DNA of 64,000 bases from CAVQKZ01 sp963837325 (lineage in GTDB: Bacteria; Actinomycetota; Actinomycetes; Mycobacteriales; Jatrophihabitantaceae), in contig CAWIMV010000002.1 in assembly GCA_963837325.1 (NCBI GenBank), positions 806,001-870,000 on the forward strand. The letters run 5' to 3'. The translations under genes were made by a program, and so were the position numbers. Positions within the stretch are counted from its first letter, which is position 1; each line of letters begins with the position of its first letter. The notes beneath the pieces were generated by a model that was not told the origin of the DNA, searched no databases, and worked only from the letters and a program-made list of their open reading frames with translations. Below, one piece after another: positions 16,799-24,341 of this stretch.

Positions 16799-18043
16799 CT
16801 ACAGCTTCGGCACGCAGACGCCGAGGATGTTGAGTCCGCACGTGTCCTCGGGAGGCGCCGGTGTCGAGGCGCCGTCGGTGGTCGATGGTCCCGGCAACAG
16901 GGACGTAGGCACCGGGGGCAAGATCCCACCGCCGGACGATCCGCTGCTCGAACCGCCCCCGTTCCCGCCCGGGGCGGTGCCCGTACCGGGGGCGTTGTTG
17001 TTCGCGCTCGTCGCCGTCGAGGTCGGGTTGGGTGCCTTGCCGGCGCCGGTTGGCGGCGGTGGCGTCGCCGGCGGCGTGGCCGGGCCGCGACGCTTGGGCG
17101 TGCCACACCCGGTGGTGCACGGCTTCGGTCCGAACTGGTCGGTGGGGGCCTGGCTCAGGCACTTGCAATCCACCAGAGGCTGCAACTCCTGAGCACGCTC
17201 GTAGGCCTCGCCGGTCAGGTCGTTGGATGTCGCCGCGCGGTCTTGCAGCGACCCAGTTGGCAACCGGGCGGCGATTGCCTGCAGCCGCCTGAGCTGGCCG
17301 GGCGCCCAGGCCGTCATGATCGCGAGCGGGTCAGGTGAACCGCTGCGTACCGCCTGCCCGGCCAACAGCTGGGTGCCGCTGCGCAGTTCGTTGTCGGCTG
17401 CGTTCAGCGTGGTCTTGATGAGATGCGCCGTGTGGGAGTTGATGCCGGCCGCTGCGCCCGCGCCGGCGCCCTCGACCGACGCCGACGCCCGCTTCAGCAG
17501 CGCGGCCACTTCTTCAGCGCGGGTCTGGGCGAACTTGAGGTACTCGCGCCCCTTCGCGGTATCGCCGCTGGCGAACGACAACTGGGCGCTCTCGTTGGCC
17601 CGCTTGAGCGCGTAGAGGCTCTCGCCCGGCAACGCCTTCTTACTGACCCAAACCGCACCGCCCAACAGGACCGCGAACAGGGCGATCACAGCGGTGAGAA
17701 CCCCGAGCGGCCGGGCAATGGAAACCTCCCCCGCGCGAGCGAACACTGCGTTCAGTCGGGAACGCGAGCGCGCCGGTGTCGCGGCGGCGTGGGCCGGGGC
17801 CGCGGCGCTGCGGGCCGGCCGAACTGGCCGGGTCGCGTCGCTCGTGCCCTCGGCGACGAGTCGTGGGGCCACGGCGACGAGCTGCGCCCGCAGCTCAGCC
17901 CGGAAATGCGCCCGCGGTGGCGGCGTGGGGTCGAGGCTCGCAAGCTGGGTGAGGAGCTGACGGATACGAGGGTCGGCTGAACGCGCCGGATCCTCGTACC
18001 GGCGCAAGGACGCGCCCAGCATCGACACTCGATGCTCGTCCAT
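16799..18043 (-). CDS. DUF5667-domain membrane protein, probable RsbN-like anti-sigma factor
   Basis: A 414-aa protein with a cytoplasmic N-terminus of about 110 residues, one transmembrane segment at about 112-134, then an outside part that begins ALPGESLYALKRANE, the hallmark of DUF5667. The C-terminal third is Pro/Gly/Ser/Asn-rich and ends in a short cysteine-containing block (CGLNILGVCVPKL). ATG 18043 is preceded by GGGGGAAG. It is encoded directly downstream of a BldN-type sigma factor, the arrangement of Streptomyces bldN-rsbN, where the membrane partner holds the sigma factor inactive. Anti-sigma function is therefore inferred from topology and position; I see no zinc-binding HxxxCxxC anti-sigma motif. 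Confidence 0.78.
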   Translation of the reverse strand: MDEHRVSMLGASLRRYEDPARSADPRIRQLLTQLASLDPTPPPRAHFRAELRAQLVAVAPRLVAEGTSDATRPVRPARSAAAPAHAAATPARSRSRLNAVFARAGEVSIARPLGVLTAVIALFAVLLGGAVWVSKKALPGESLYALKRANESAQLSFASGDTAKGREYLKFAQTRAEEVAALLKRASASVEGAGAGAAAGINSHTAHLIKTTLNAADNELRSGTQLLAGQAVRSGSPDPLAIMTAWAPGQLRRLQAIAARLPTGSLQDRAATSNDLTGEAYERAQELQPLVDCKCLSQAPTDQFGPKPCTTGCGTPKRRGPATPPATPPPPTGAGKAPNPTSTATSANNNAPGTGTAPGGNGGGSSSGSSGGGILPPVPTSLLPGPSTTDGASTPAPPEDTCGLNILGVCVPKL

Positions 18044-18128
18044 GTTGGACTTCCCCCACCCAAATAACCCATGCATGACGATCAGCCGCCCCAATGAGCG
18101 GATCGGACGCCGCCGTCACTCACTCGGA

Positions 18129-18155
18129 CAAACGACCCGCTCAAGGTTTCGTTAC
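18129..18155 (-). promoter_or_regulatory. Candidate ECF-type promoter for the DUF5667 gene
   Basis: Reading the minus strand, GTAACG (18155 down to 18150) and CGTTTG (18134 down to 18129) are separated by 15 nt. A -35 containing AAC with a -10 containing CGT is the general style of ECF-sigma promoters, and as far as I recall BldN promoters look like this. It lies between the sigma gene and the DUF5667 gene, so it could make the sigma factor drive its own anti-sigma factor. Confidence 0.35.
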
Positions 18156-18215
18156 TCGACGCTCGGCGCATTCTCATCGGGACAGTGCGGGGGCTACGCC
18201 CGCTCAGCACGGCAC

Positions 18216-19055
18216 TCATCGCAGGTCCTCGCCAACGAGTTCGGCCAGCTTGCGGACCGCCCGGTGCTGCAGCGCCTTGATCGCGCCGTCATTCTTGCCC
18301 ATTACCGCGGCTGTTTCGCTGACCGAGAAGCCCTGCATGAATCGCAGCACGACGCAGTCGCGTTGCTCCTCGCCGAGCTGATTGACCGCATTCATCAGAT
18401 GCGTCGAGCTCAGGCTCTCGAGCACCGCGGCTTCCGGGCTGGGCACGGACTCTCGGCCTTCGATCGTGTCGGCGGTGGTGATTTCCAGGCGGTGCCGAGC
18501 CGACTTGACGTGATCGAGCACGATATTGCGGGCAATGGTGACAAACCAGGCACCGATATCCCGGCCCTGGTAGCTGATCGTGCTGATCCGGCGCAGGGCG
18601 CGCAGGAAGGTCTCGCTGGTGAAGTCCTCGGCGAGGGCGCGGTCGTTGACGCGGTAGTAGATGAAGCGAAACACGGCGTCGACGTAGCGGTCGTACAGCA
18701 GGCCGAAGGCTTCGCCGTCGCCGCCTTGGGCCAGGGCGACCAGTCGCCAGGTTTCGACGTGCTGCTCGTCGATCTCGCCCGGGGCGGCCGGATTGGGAGC
18801 GTCGCGCGGCGCGTGCCGACCGGTCTTGGCGGCAGCGCGGCCCCGCCCCGCGCGGGACGCCGGTGCGGTTACGTCGACGGCCTGCACCGCGTGCTGAGAC
18901 ATCGACATCGACATCGGCGAGATCGGCATCGGCGCCGAGAGGCCGAACGCCGGCCGCATACCCAAACCGGCCAGTGCCTCGTTGATCACCGCAGCCAATG
19001 GGCGCAGGTCGAACCAGGGGTCAGGTGACCCCTGGTCGAACTGTGCGCTCTGCAT
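18216..19055 (-). CDS. bldN: ECF RNA polymerase sigma factor, BldN family
   Basis: A 279-aa sigma factor. Region 2 runs through AFGLLYDRYVDAVFRFIYYRV and AEDFTSETFLRALRRI, followed by QGRDIGAWFVTIARNIVLDH; region 4 is QRDCVVLRFMQGFSVSETAAVMGKNDGAIKALQHRAVRKL. These blocks match Streptomyces BldN closely. Ahead of region 2 lies an extra stretch of about 95 residues, rich in Met, Ser, Pro and Arg. BldN is known to be made as a pro-protein with an N-terminal extension of roughly this size that is removed. The neighbouring DUF5667 membrane protein is its likely anti-sigma factor. In Streptomyces BldN controls aerial development; here the regulon is unknown. Confidence 0.85.
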   Translation of the reverse strand: MQSAQFDQGSPDPWFDLRPLAAVINEALAGLGMRPAFGLSAPMPISPMSMSMSQHAVQAVDVTAPASRAGRGRAAAKTGRHAPRDAPNPAAPGEIDEQHVETWRLVALAQGGDGEAFGLLYDRYVDAVFRFIYYRVNDRALAEDFTSETFLRALRRISTISYQGRDIGAWFVTIARNIVLDHVKSARHRLEITTADTIEGRESVPSPEAAVLESLSSTHLMNAVNQLGEEQRDCVVLRFMQGFSVSETAAVMGKNDGAIKALQHRAVRKLAELVGEDLR

Positions 19056-19108
19056 CTGGCGGGGGACCTTTCGCGGTGCGGACAGCGCTATGTGAAAGCG
19101 GCGCTAAC

Positions 19109-19124
19109 GCTACCCGCGGGTAGC
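19109..19124. promoter_or_regulatory. Perfect 16-bp palindrome between divergent genes
   Basis: GCTACCCG-CGGGTAGC is a perfect 16-bp palindrome lying 54 nt upstream of the sigma-factor start (minus strand) and 122 nt upstream of the AMP ligase (plus strand). Its symmetry and position suggest a repressor site controlling one or both genes. The length and spacing do not fit the 15-bp BldD box. Confidence 0.4.
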
Positions 19125-19245
19125 ACCTCTGCACACCGCCTGGCTCACCATAATCCGCTACACCGTGCCCGGGGAACCACGCCAAGGGCGGCGCTGCGGC
19201 GGGGCGGCGTGTCCCGGCATGGTCGCGGTGGAAAGGTAGTCGGTC

Positions 19246-20697
19246 ATGCAGGTGGACGAGCGGGCCGGGATCGCGTCCCTGGCCCGCATCGGCGCGGCTG
19301 GGCACCCGGCGCGCGATGCGGTGGTCGACGCGAACGGTCGGCTGACCTGGGCCGAGCTGGACCGAACGGTCACTCGCGCGGCCCTGGCGCTGCAGGTGGC
19401 CGGGGCCGAGCCGGGCGATCGGGTCGCGCTGCAACTGCCCACCGGCATCGCGTTCGTGACGATGTATCTGGGTGCGCTGCGCGCCGGTCTGGTCGCCGTG
19501 CCGGTGAACCCGGCCTACACGCGCACGGAGACCGACTTCATCCTCCAGGACAGCGGCGCGACGCTGCAGGTCACGCCACCGCGGGCCGACGAACTCCTCG
19601 CCACCGCTCCCGACGGCGCCGATCCGCGGGCCGATCGAGTCGGCGAGGCGCTGGCGGTGCTGCTCTATACGTCCGGCACGAGCGGGCGGTCCAAGGGCGC
19701 CATGCTGTCCGCCCGCGCCCTGCTCGCCAACGTCGACCAGCTCGCGGCGATCCAGCCGCCGGTGCTGGCTGCCGACGACGTGCTGTTCCTCCCGCTTCCG
19801 CTGTGCCACGTCTTCGGCCTCAACGCCGGGCTCGGGACGGCGCTGCGGGTCGGCACGACTGTGGTGCTCAGCGACCGCTTCGACGCCACCGCCAGCCTGG
19901 CCACGATGGCCCGCGAGCACGTCAGCGCGGTGCTCGGCGTGCCCGGCCAATTCGCCCAGTGGCTGCGCCAACCGGAGGTGCGAGCCGGCTTCGGGTCGGT
20001 GCGCTTCGCGATGTCGGGGTCGGCGACGCTGCCGCGGGCCGTGATCGACGGGTACGGCGAGCTCGGCGTGGTCCTGCATGACGGCTACGGGCTGACCGAG
20101 GCGGCGCCGGTCGTGACGATCAACACGATCGGTGGCGGCCGTCCCAAACCCGGCTCGATCGGCCGGCCGCTGCCTGGCGTCGAGACCGAATTGCGCGACG
20201 CCAGCGGCGAACCCAGCGATCCCGACGACCCCGGCCGGCTGTTCGTCCGCGGCCCGAACCTGTTCTCCGGATACTGGCCCGACGGCGCCGGCGGACCGGA
20301 CGCCGATGGCTGGTTCGGCACCGGCGACATCGCGGTCGCCGACGCCGACGGCGACCTGCGTCTGGTCGGCCGCAGCGAGGAGCTCGTCATCGTCAACGGT
20401 TTCAACGTCTATCCGGCCGAGGTCGAAGCGGTCCTGGCCGCGCAGCCGGGCGTGGCTGAGGTTGCCGTCGTGGGGGTCGCCGACGCGGACTCCGGCGAGG
20501 CGGTCCGGGCCTACGTGGTGCCGGCCGCGCAGGCCGAGCTCGAACCGGACTCGCTGCTGGCCGCCGCCGCCCGCTCGCTCGCCCGGTTCAAGCTGCCTCG
20601 CGAGATCCGGATCGTGCCCCGCCTGCCCCGCACGGTCACCGGCAAGATCATGAAGTGGCAGCTGGGCCCTGAGGACGACGTCGATGCCGGCCGCTGA
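19246..20697 (+). CDS. Acyl-CoA synthetase / AMP-dependent ligase (class I adenylate-forming)
   Basis: A 483-aa enzyme with the full ANL motif set: AVLLYTSGTSGRSKGAM (P-loop-like), HDGYGLTEAAP, the TGD motif in FGTGDIA, GRSEELVIVNGFNVYPAEVE (hinge) and TVTGKIMKWQL with the C-terminal catalytic lysine. Such enzymes activate a carboxylic acid as acyl-AMP and normally pass it to CoA. It is a little short for a long-chain fatty acyl-CoA ligase (usually above 500 aa), so the substrate stays open. The stop overlaps the glutaredoxin-like gene by 14 nt. Confidence 0.88.
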   Translation: MQVDERAGIASLARIGAAGHPARDAVVDANGRLTWAELDRTVTRAALALQVAGAEPGDRVALQLPTGIAFVTMYLGALRAGLVAVPVNPAYTRTETDFILQDSGATLQVTPPRADELLATAPDGADPRADRVGEALAVLLYTSGTSGRSKGAMLSARALLANVDQLAAIQPPVLAADDVLFLPLPLCHVFGLNAGLGTALRVGTTVVLSDRFDATASLATMAREHVSAVLGVPGQFAQWLRQPEVRAGFGSVRFAMSGSATLPRAVIDGYGELGVVLHDGYGLTEAAPVVTINTIGGGRPKPGSIGRPLPGVETELRDASGEPSDPDDPGRLFVRGPNLFSGYWPDGAGGPDADGWFGTGDIAVADADGDLRLVGRSEELVIVNGFNVYPAEVEAVLAAQPGVAEVAVVGVADADSGEAVRAYVVPAAQAELEPDSLLAAAARSLARFKLPREIRIVPRLPRTVTGKIMKWQLGPEDDVDAGR

Positions 20698-20932
20698 CCG
20701 CCGCGTCACGCTCATCACCCGGGCGAACTGCCACCTGTGCGCCGACGCGGAGACCCTCATGCGGCAGCTGGCGAGCGAGCTCGGCTTCGGTTACGAGGAA
20801 CTTGATGTGGACGCCGATGCCAGCCGCCAGGCCGAATACTCCGACCGCGTGCCGGTCATCCTGATCGACGGCAGGGAGCACGGCTACTGGTGGGTCGAGG
20901 AAGACCGATTCCGCGCGGCGATCGCTCGCTGA
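20684..20932 (+). CDS. Glutaredoxin-like thiol protein (DUF836 family)
   Basis: An 82-aa thioredoxin-fold protein with the redox pair in TRANCHLCADAETLM (CxxC) and the cis-Pro region DRVPVILIDG. It matches the small glutaredoxin-like protein that sits just before hemA in mycobacteria (Rv0508 position). Its ATG lies inside the end of the AMP-ligase gene, so translation is coupled. In a mycothiol organism it could act with mycothiol or mycoredoxin, but that is inference. Confidence 0.88.
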   Translation: MPAADRRVTLITRANCHLCADAETLMRQLASELGFGYEELDVDADASRQAEYSDRVPVILIDGREHGYWWVEEDRFRAAIAR

Positions 20933-20947
20933 GGACGTATCGGACTC

Positions 20948-20973
20948 CCTAGGTGTGCCTAGGTGTTCGAACA
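20948..20973. repeat. Short direct repeat plus palindrome upstream of the small gene and rex
   Basis: CCTAGGTGT occurs twice with a 10-bp period (20948-20956 and 20958-20966), running into the perfect palindrome TGTTCGAACA (20964-20973). A related TTCGAACA follows near 21011. One-helical-turn spacing suggests cooperative protein binding, but the factor is unknown. Confidence 0.4.
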
Positions 20974-21068
20974 GGTGCGCGCGCGGCCAGAACTAGTGGG
21001 TTGTTCCGATTCGAACACCATCTCCTTAGCACCAGGCTGGGTTCATACCAGCCGACGAGGAGATTGAA

Positions 21069-21224
21069 ATGAACACCTACGTACTCACCCAACTGGCCAA
21101 CGATCGCCACCGCGAGCTGCTCACCGAGGCCCGGGAATACCGGCGGGCCAAGGCGGCCCGCCCAGCGGGGCGGTTCCACCGCCGCGGCGCCGGCGCCAGC
21201 CCGTACCGGGTGCCGCGGGCATGA
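21069..21224 (+). CDS. Small basic protein of unknown function (51 aa)
   Basis: A 51-aa open frame, MNTYVLTQLANDRHRELL followed by EAREYRRAKAARP and a basic Gly/Arg/Ala tail. GAGGAG lies 7 nt before the ATG, one of the clearest ribosome sites in this part of the window, and the region is otherwise a 465-nt gap. Similar tiny proteins beginning MNTYVLxxLAxxR are, as I recall, scattered in actinobacteria without known function. No membrane segment or signal is seen. Confidence 0.6.
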   Translation: MNTYVLTQLANDRHRELLTEAREYRRAKAARPAGRFHRRGAGASPYRVPRA

Positions 21225-21279
21225 AGGTAGCGGCCCTGATCGTCTCCCAGCGCGCCGGCTTAGCACACGCCTCGACGAT

Positions 21280-21297
21280 TTGGGAAAAGATTCACGA
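21280..21297. promoter_or_regulatory. Rex operator (ROP) upstream of rex-hemACDB
   Basis: TTGGGAA-AAGA-TTCACGA matches the Streptomyces Rex operator TTGTGAA-N4-TTCACAA at 12 of 14 fixed positions. It overlaps the first hexamer of a promoter-like pair, TTGGGA (21280-21285) and TAGCTT (21304-21309), 18 nt apart. Rex binds such sites when NADH is low. A site here would make rex, and with it hemA-hemC-hemD-hemB, autoregulated by the NADH/NAD+ ratio. Confidence 0.65.
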
Positions 21298-21397
21298 GCG
21301 GCGTAGCTTGGGCTCCGTCCTGCCAGCTTCTACCACACCGGCCGGGCGCCGCCGCTAGCTGGTCGGCGCGCCCAGATCCGGCCAGCAGAGGTGTTCG

Positions 21398-22126
21398 ATG
21401 TCCGCGGTTCCACCCGTGCCGCCCGTGCCGAAGGCGGGCAGCAGCCCCGCTGTCGACTATCGGCTGATGGCTGGCCGCGCGGTGCCCGAGGCCACCGTGG
21501 CCCGCCTGGCCACCTATCTCCGGGTACTCGGTGTGCTGGGCGAACGGTCGATCAGCACCGTCTCGTCCGAGGAACTCGCCACCGCGGCCGGGGTCAACTC
21601 CGCCAAGCTGCGCAAGGACCTCTCCTTCCTCGGCTCGTACGGCATCCGCGGCGTCGGGTATGACGTCACCACACTCACCGACGAGATCGCCCGCACGCTC
21701 GGGCTCACCGTGCACCGCTCGGTAGCGCTGATCGGCGTCGGCAACCTCGGCCAGGCCCTGGCCGGCTACGCGGGCTTCGCCACCCGCGGCTTCCGCATCG
21801 CCGCGCTCGTCGACGCCGACCCGGCCCGCATCGGCACCACGATCCGCGGCCTGGTCGTGCAGAGCATCGCCGATCTGGACCGCATCGTCGCCGAGGAACA
21901 GATCGCGATCGCCGTCCTGGCTACGCCGGCATCGGCCGCCCAAGAGGTCTGTGACCGCGTCGTCGCCGCCGGCGTCACCAGCATCCTGAACTTCGCGCCG
22001 GTCGTGCTCTCGGTGCCTGAGCATGTCGATCTGCGCAAGGTCGACCTGGCCGCCGAACTGCAAATCCTCTCCTTCCACGAGAACCGCAAGGCGGCGGCCG
22101 TCCTGGCTCGGACGGGGGACCGATGA
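21398..22126 (+). CDS. rex: Redox-sensing transcriptional repressor Rex
   Basis: A 242-aa repressor. The N-terminal winged helix (about residues 25-95) includes ATVARLATYLRVL and VNSAKLRKDLSFLGSYGIRGVGYDV, strongly conserved in Rex. A Rossmann domain follows with VALIGVGNLGQALAGY for NAD(H) and LATPASAAQEV. Rex represses respiratory genes when NADH is low. Its stop overlaps hemA (ATGA), the rex-hemA order known from Streptomyces, and a good Rex operator lies at 21280-21297. Confidence 0.95.
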   Translation: MSAVPPVPPVPKAGSSPAVDYRLMAGRAVPEATVARLATYLRVLGVLGERSISTVSSEELATAAGVNSAKLRKDLSFLGSYGIRGVGYDVTTLTDEIARTLGLTVHRSVALIGVGNLGQALAGYAGFATRGFRIAALVDADPARIGTTIRGLVVQSIADLDRIVAEEQIAIAVLATPASAAQEVCDRVVAAGVTSILNFAPVVLSVPEHVDLRKVDLAAELQILSFHENRKAAAVLARTGDR

Positions 22127-23406
22127 GCGTCCTCGTGGTCGGCCTCTCGCACCGCACCGCTCCGGTGTCGGTGCTCGAGTGTGCCGCCGTCCCGGTTGAC
22201 GACCTGCGCAAGACCCTCGACGAATTGCACCACGCCGAGACGATCAGCGAGGTGCTCCTGCTGTCGACGTGCAACCGGGTCGAGGTCTACGCCGATGCCG
22301 CCCGCTTCCACCCCGCCGTCGCCGAAATCACCACGGTGCTGGCGCGCCACGCCGGCCTCGCCGTCTCGGACCTTTCCGAACACCTCTACGTGCACTTCGC
22401 CGAAGCTGCGGCAGAGCACATCTTCTCGGTCGCGTCCGGGCTGGACTCCATGGTCGTCGGCGAATCGCAGATCCTCGGCCAGCTGCGTTCGGCCTACGCG
22501 TTGGGCACCGACGTCGGTTCCGTCGGCAGCGTCCTGCACGACCTGACCCAGAGCGCGCTGCGCGTGGGCAAGCGGGTGCATTCCGACACGGGCATCGACC
22601 GGGCTGGGGCGTCGATCGTCTCGGTCGCGCTCGACCAGGCCGAGGCGGTGCTCGGCTCGTTCGACGGGCGTCGGGCCGTGATCGTCGGTGCCGGGTCGAT
22701 GGGCGCGCTGGCCGGCGCCACGCTGCGCCGGCGTGGTCTCACCGACGTCGTCATCGCGAACCGCTCTGCCGCGCCCGCGGCCCGGTTGGCTCGGACACTC
22801 GGCGGCCGGGCGGCGGCATTGGGCGCGGTGCCGGCCGAGATCGCCGACGCCGACCTGCTCGTATCGTGCACCGGCGCCACTGGCTTGGTCGTCGAGGCCG
22901 ACGACCTCGGCTCGCGGGCCGATCGGCCGTTGGTCGTGCTGGACCTGGCGCTGCCCCGCGACGTCGACCCGGTCGTGCGCGAACGCCCCGGCATCACCTA
23001 CGTCGATCTCGAAGCGCTGCGCACCCGGGGCGCGATGGTGAGCGATGAAGAGGTGCACTCCGCCACCGAGATCGTCGCGGAGGAGCTGCGCGGTTACCTG
23101 GCCGAGCAGCAGCGCCTGGCGGTGGCGCCGACCGTGACGGCGCTGCGGGCGCGAGCCAACCAGGTGATCGACGGCGAGCTGGCCCGGCTCGACGGCCGGC
23201 TGCCCGGCTTGCCCGACGACGTGCGCCGCGAAGTCACCGACGCCGTGCGACGCGCGGTCGAGAAGGTGTTGCACGCGCCGACCGTGCGGGTGAAGGAACT
23301 CGCGTCGACACCGGGCGGCGATCAGTACGCGGCCGCACTTCGGGAACTGTTCGACCTCGACCAGGCTGCCGTCGAGTCCGTCGCGGCCGTGAAGAAGAAG
23401 ATCTGA
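22123..23406 (+). CDS. hemA: Glutamyl-tRNA reductase
   Basis: A 427-aa enzyme reducing glutamyl-tRNA(Glu) to glutamate-1-semialdehyde with NADPH, the entry step of C5 tetrapyrrole synthesis. Catalytic Cys50 is in LLLSTCNRVEVY; FSVASGLDSMVVGESQILGQ follows, then the NADPH loop IVGAGSMGALAG and a C-terminal dimerisation helix domain. Start and stop overlap rex and hemC, so it belongs to one tight operon with them. Confidence 0.96.
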   Translation: MSVLVVGLSHRTAPVSVLECAAVPVDDLRKTLDELHHAETISEVLLLSTCNRVEVYADAARFHPAVAEITTVLARHAGLAVSDLSEHLYVHFAEAAAEHIFSVASGLDSMVVGESQILGQLRSAYALGTDVGSVGSVLHDLTQSALRVGKRVHSDTGIDRAGASIVSVALDQAEAVLGSFDGRRAVIVGAGSMGALAGATLRRRGLTDVVIANRSAAPAARLARTLGGRAAALGAVPAEIADADLLVSCTGATGLVVEADDLGSRADRPLVVLDLALPRDVDPVVRERPGITYVDLEALRTRGAMVSDEEVHSATEIVAEELRGYLAEQQRLAVAPTVTALRARANQVIDGELARLDGRLPGLPDDVRREVTDAVRRAVEKVLHAPTVRVKELASTPGGDQYAAALRELFDLDQAAVESVAAVKKKI

Positions 23407-24341
23407 TGACGGCCACCAGAACGTTGCGGGTCGGCACTCGCGGCAGTGCGTTGGCCCGCACCCAGACCAACGACATCGTGTCGTCACTCGCGGCACCGGT
23501 CGAGATCGTCCCCATCGTCACCGAAGGGGACCGGTCCAGCGCGGCCCTGGCCCAGATCGGTGGGACCGGAGTCTTCGTGTCGGCGTTGCGCACCGCCCTG
23601 TTGGCCGGCGAGATCGACGTCGCCGTCCACTCGTACAAGGACCTGCCCACGGCGGCCGCGGAAGGTGTGGTGATCGCGGCCGTGCCCAAGCGCGAGGACC
23701 CGCGCGACGCGCTCGTCGCCCGCGACGGACTCACGTTGGGCGAACTGCCGGTCGGAGCGCGGGTCGGCACCGGCTCGCCGCGCCGCGCCGCGCAGCTTCG
23801 CGCCCTCGGCCTGGGCATCGAGATCGTCGAGTTGCGCGGAAACGTCGACACCCGCGTGGGCAAGGTCCGCGCCGGCGAGCTCGACGCGGTCGTGCTGGCC
23901 TACGCCGGGTTGCGACGCCTTGGTCGCGCGGACGACGTCACAGAGGTGCTCGACCCGATCCAGATGTTGCCGGCGCCGGCTCAGGGTGCGCTCGCAGTCG
24001 AATGTCGAGCCAGTGACGACGACGCGGTTGGCCTGCTCTCGCAGCTGACCGATCCCGATACGGCCACCGCCGTGAGCGCCGAACGGGCACTACTGACCGC
24101 GCTCGAGGCGGGTTGCTCCGCCCCGGTCGGGGGTCTGGCCGAAGTGGTTGAGGCCGAACTGGTCGGGGAAGTAATGAGTGTCGAAGTGTTCCTTCGCGGA
24201 TCCGTGACCGCCATCGACGGCAGCGATGCCGTGCGGTTGTCGGTCACTGGCGCGACAACAGATGCCGACGGCGTCGGGCGGCGGCTTGCCGCCGAACTGC
24301 TCGCCAACGGCGCAGATGAAATGATGGGGAGCTCGAAATGA
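23406..24341 (+). CDS. hemC: Hydroxymethylbilane synthase (porphobilinogen deaminase)
   Basis: A 311-aa enzyme polymerising four porphobilinogens into hydroxymethylbilane. RVGTRGSALARTQTNDIV at the start, AVHSYKDLPT, GTGSPRRAAQLRAL and ELRGNVDTRVGKV are the family signatures. Cys237 in ALEAGCSAPVGG carries the dipyrromethane cofactor. The ATG shares a base with the hemA stop and the end overlaps hemD by 4 nt. Confidence 0.96.
   Translation: MTATRTLRVGTRGSALARTQTNDIVSSLAAPVEIVPIVTEGDRSSAALAQIGGTGVFVSALRTALLAGEIDVAVHSYKDLPTAAAEGVVIAAVPKREDPRDALVARDGLTLGELPVGARVGTGSPRRAAQLRALGLGIEIVELRGNVDTRVGKVRAGELDAVVLAYAGLRRLGRADDVTEVLDPIQMLPAPAQGALAVECRASDDDAVGLLSQLTDPDTATAVSAERALLTALEAGCSAPVGGLAEVVEAELVGEVMSVEVFLRGSVTAIDGSDAVRLSVTGATTDADGVGRRLAAELLANGADEMMGSSK

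Noticed and set aside
19109..19124. BldD box at the sigma-factor promoter
   Set aside because: The palindrome is even-length (16 bp) and does not fit the 15-bp BldD consensus spacing.
21221..21358. 45-codon open frame starting inside the stop of the 51-aa gene
   Set aside because: No ribosome site of its own, no recognisable features, and it runs through the Rex operator and promoter region.
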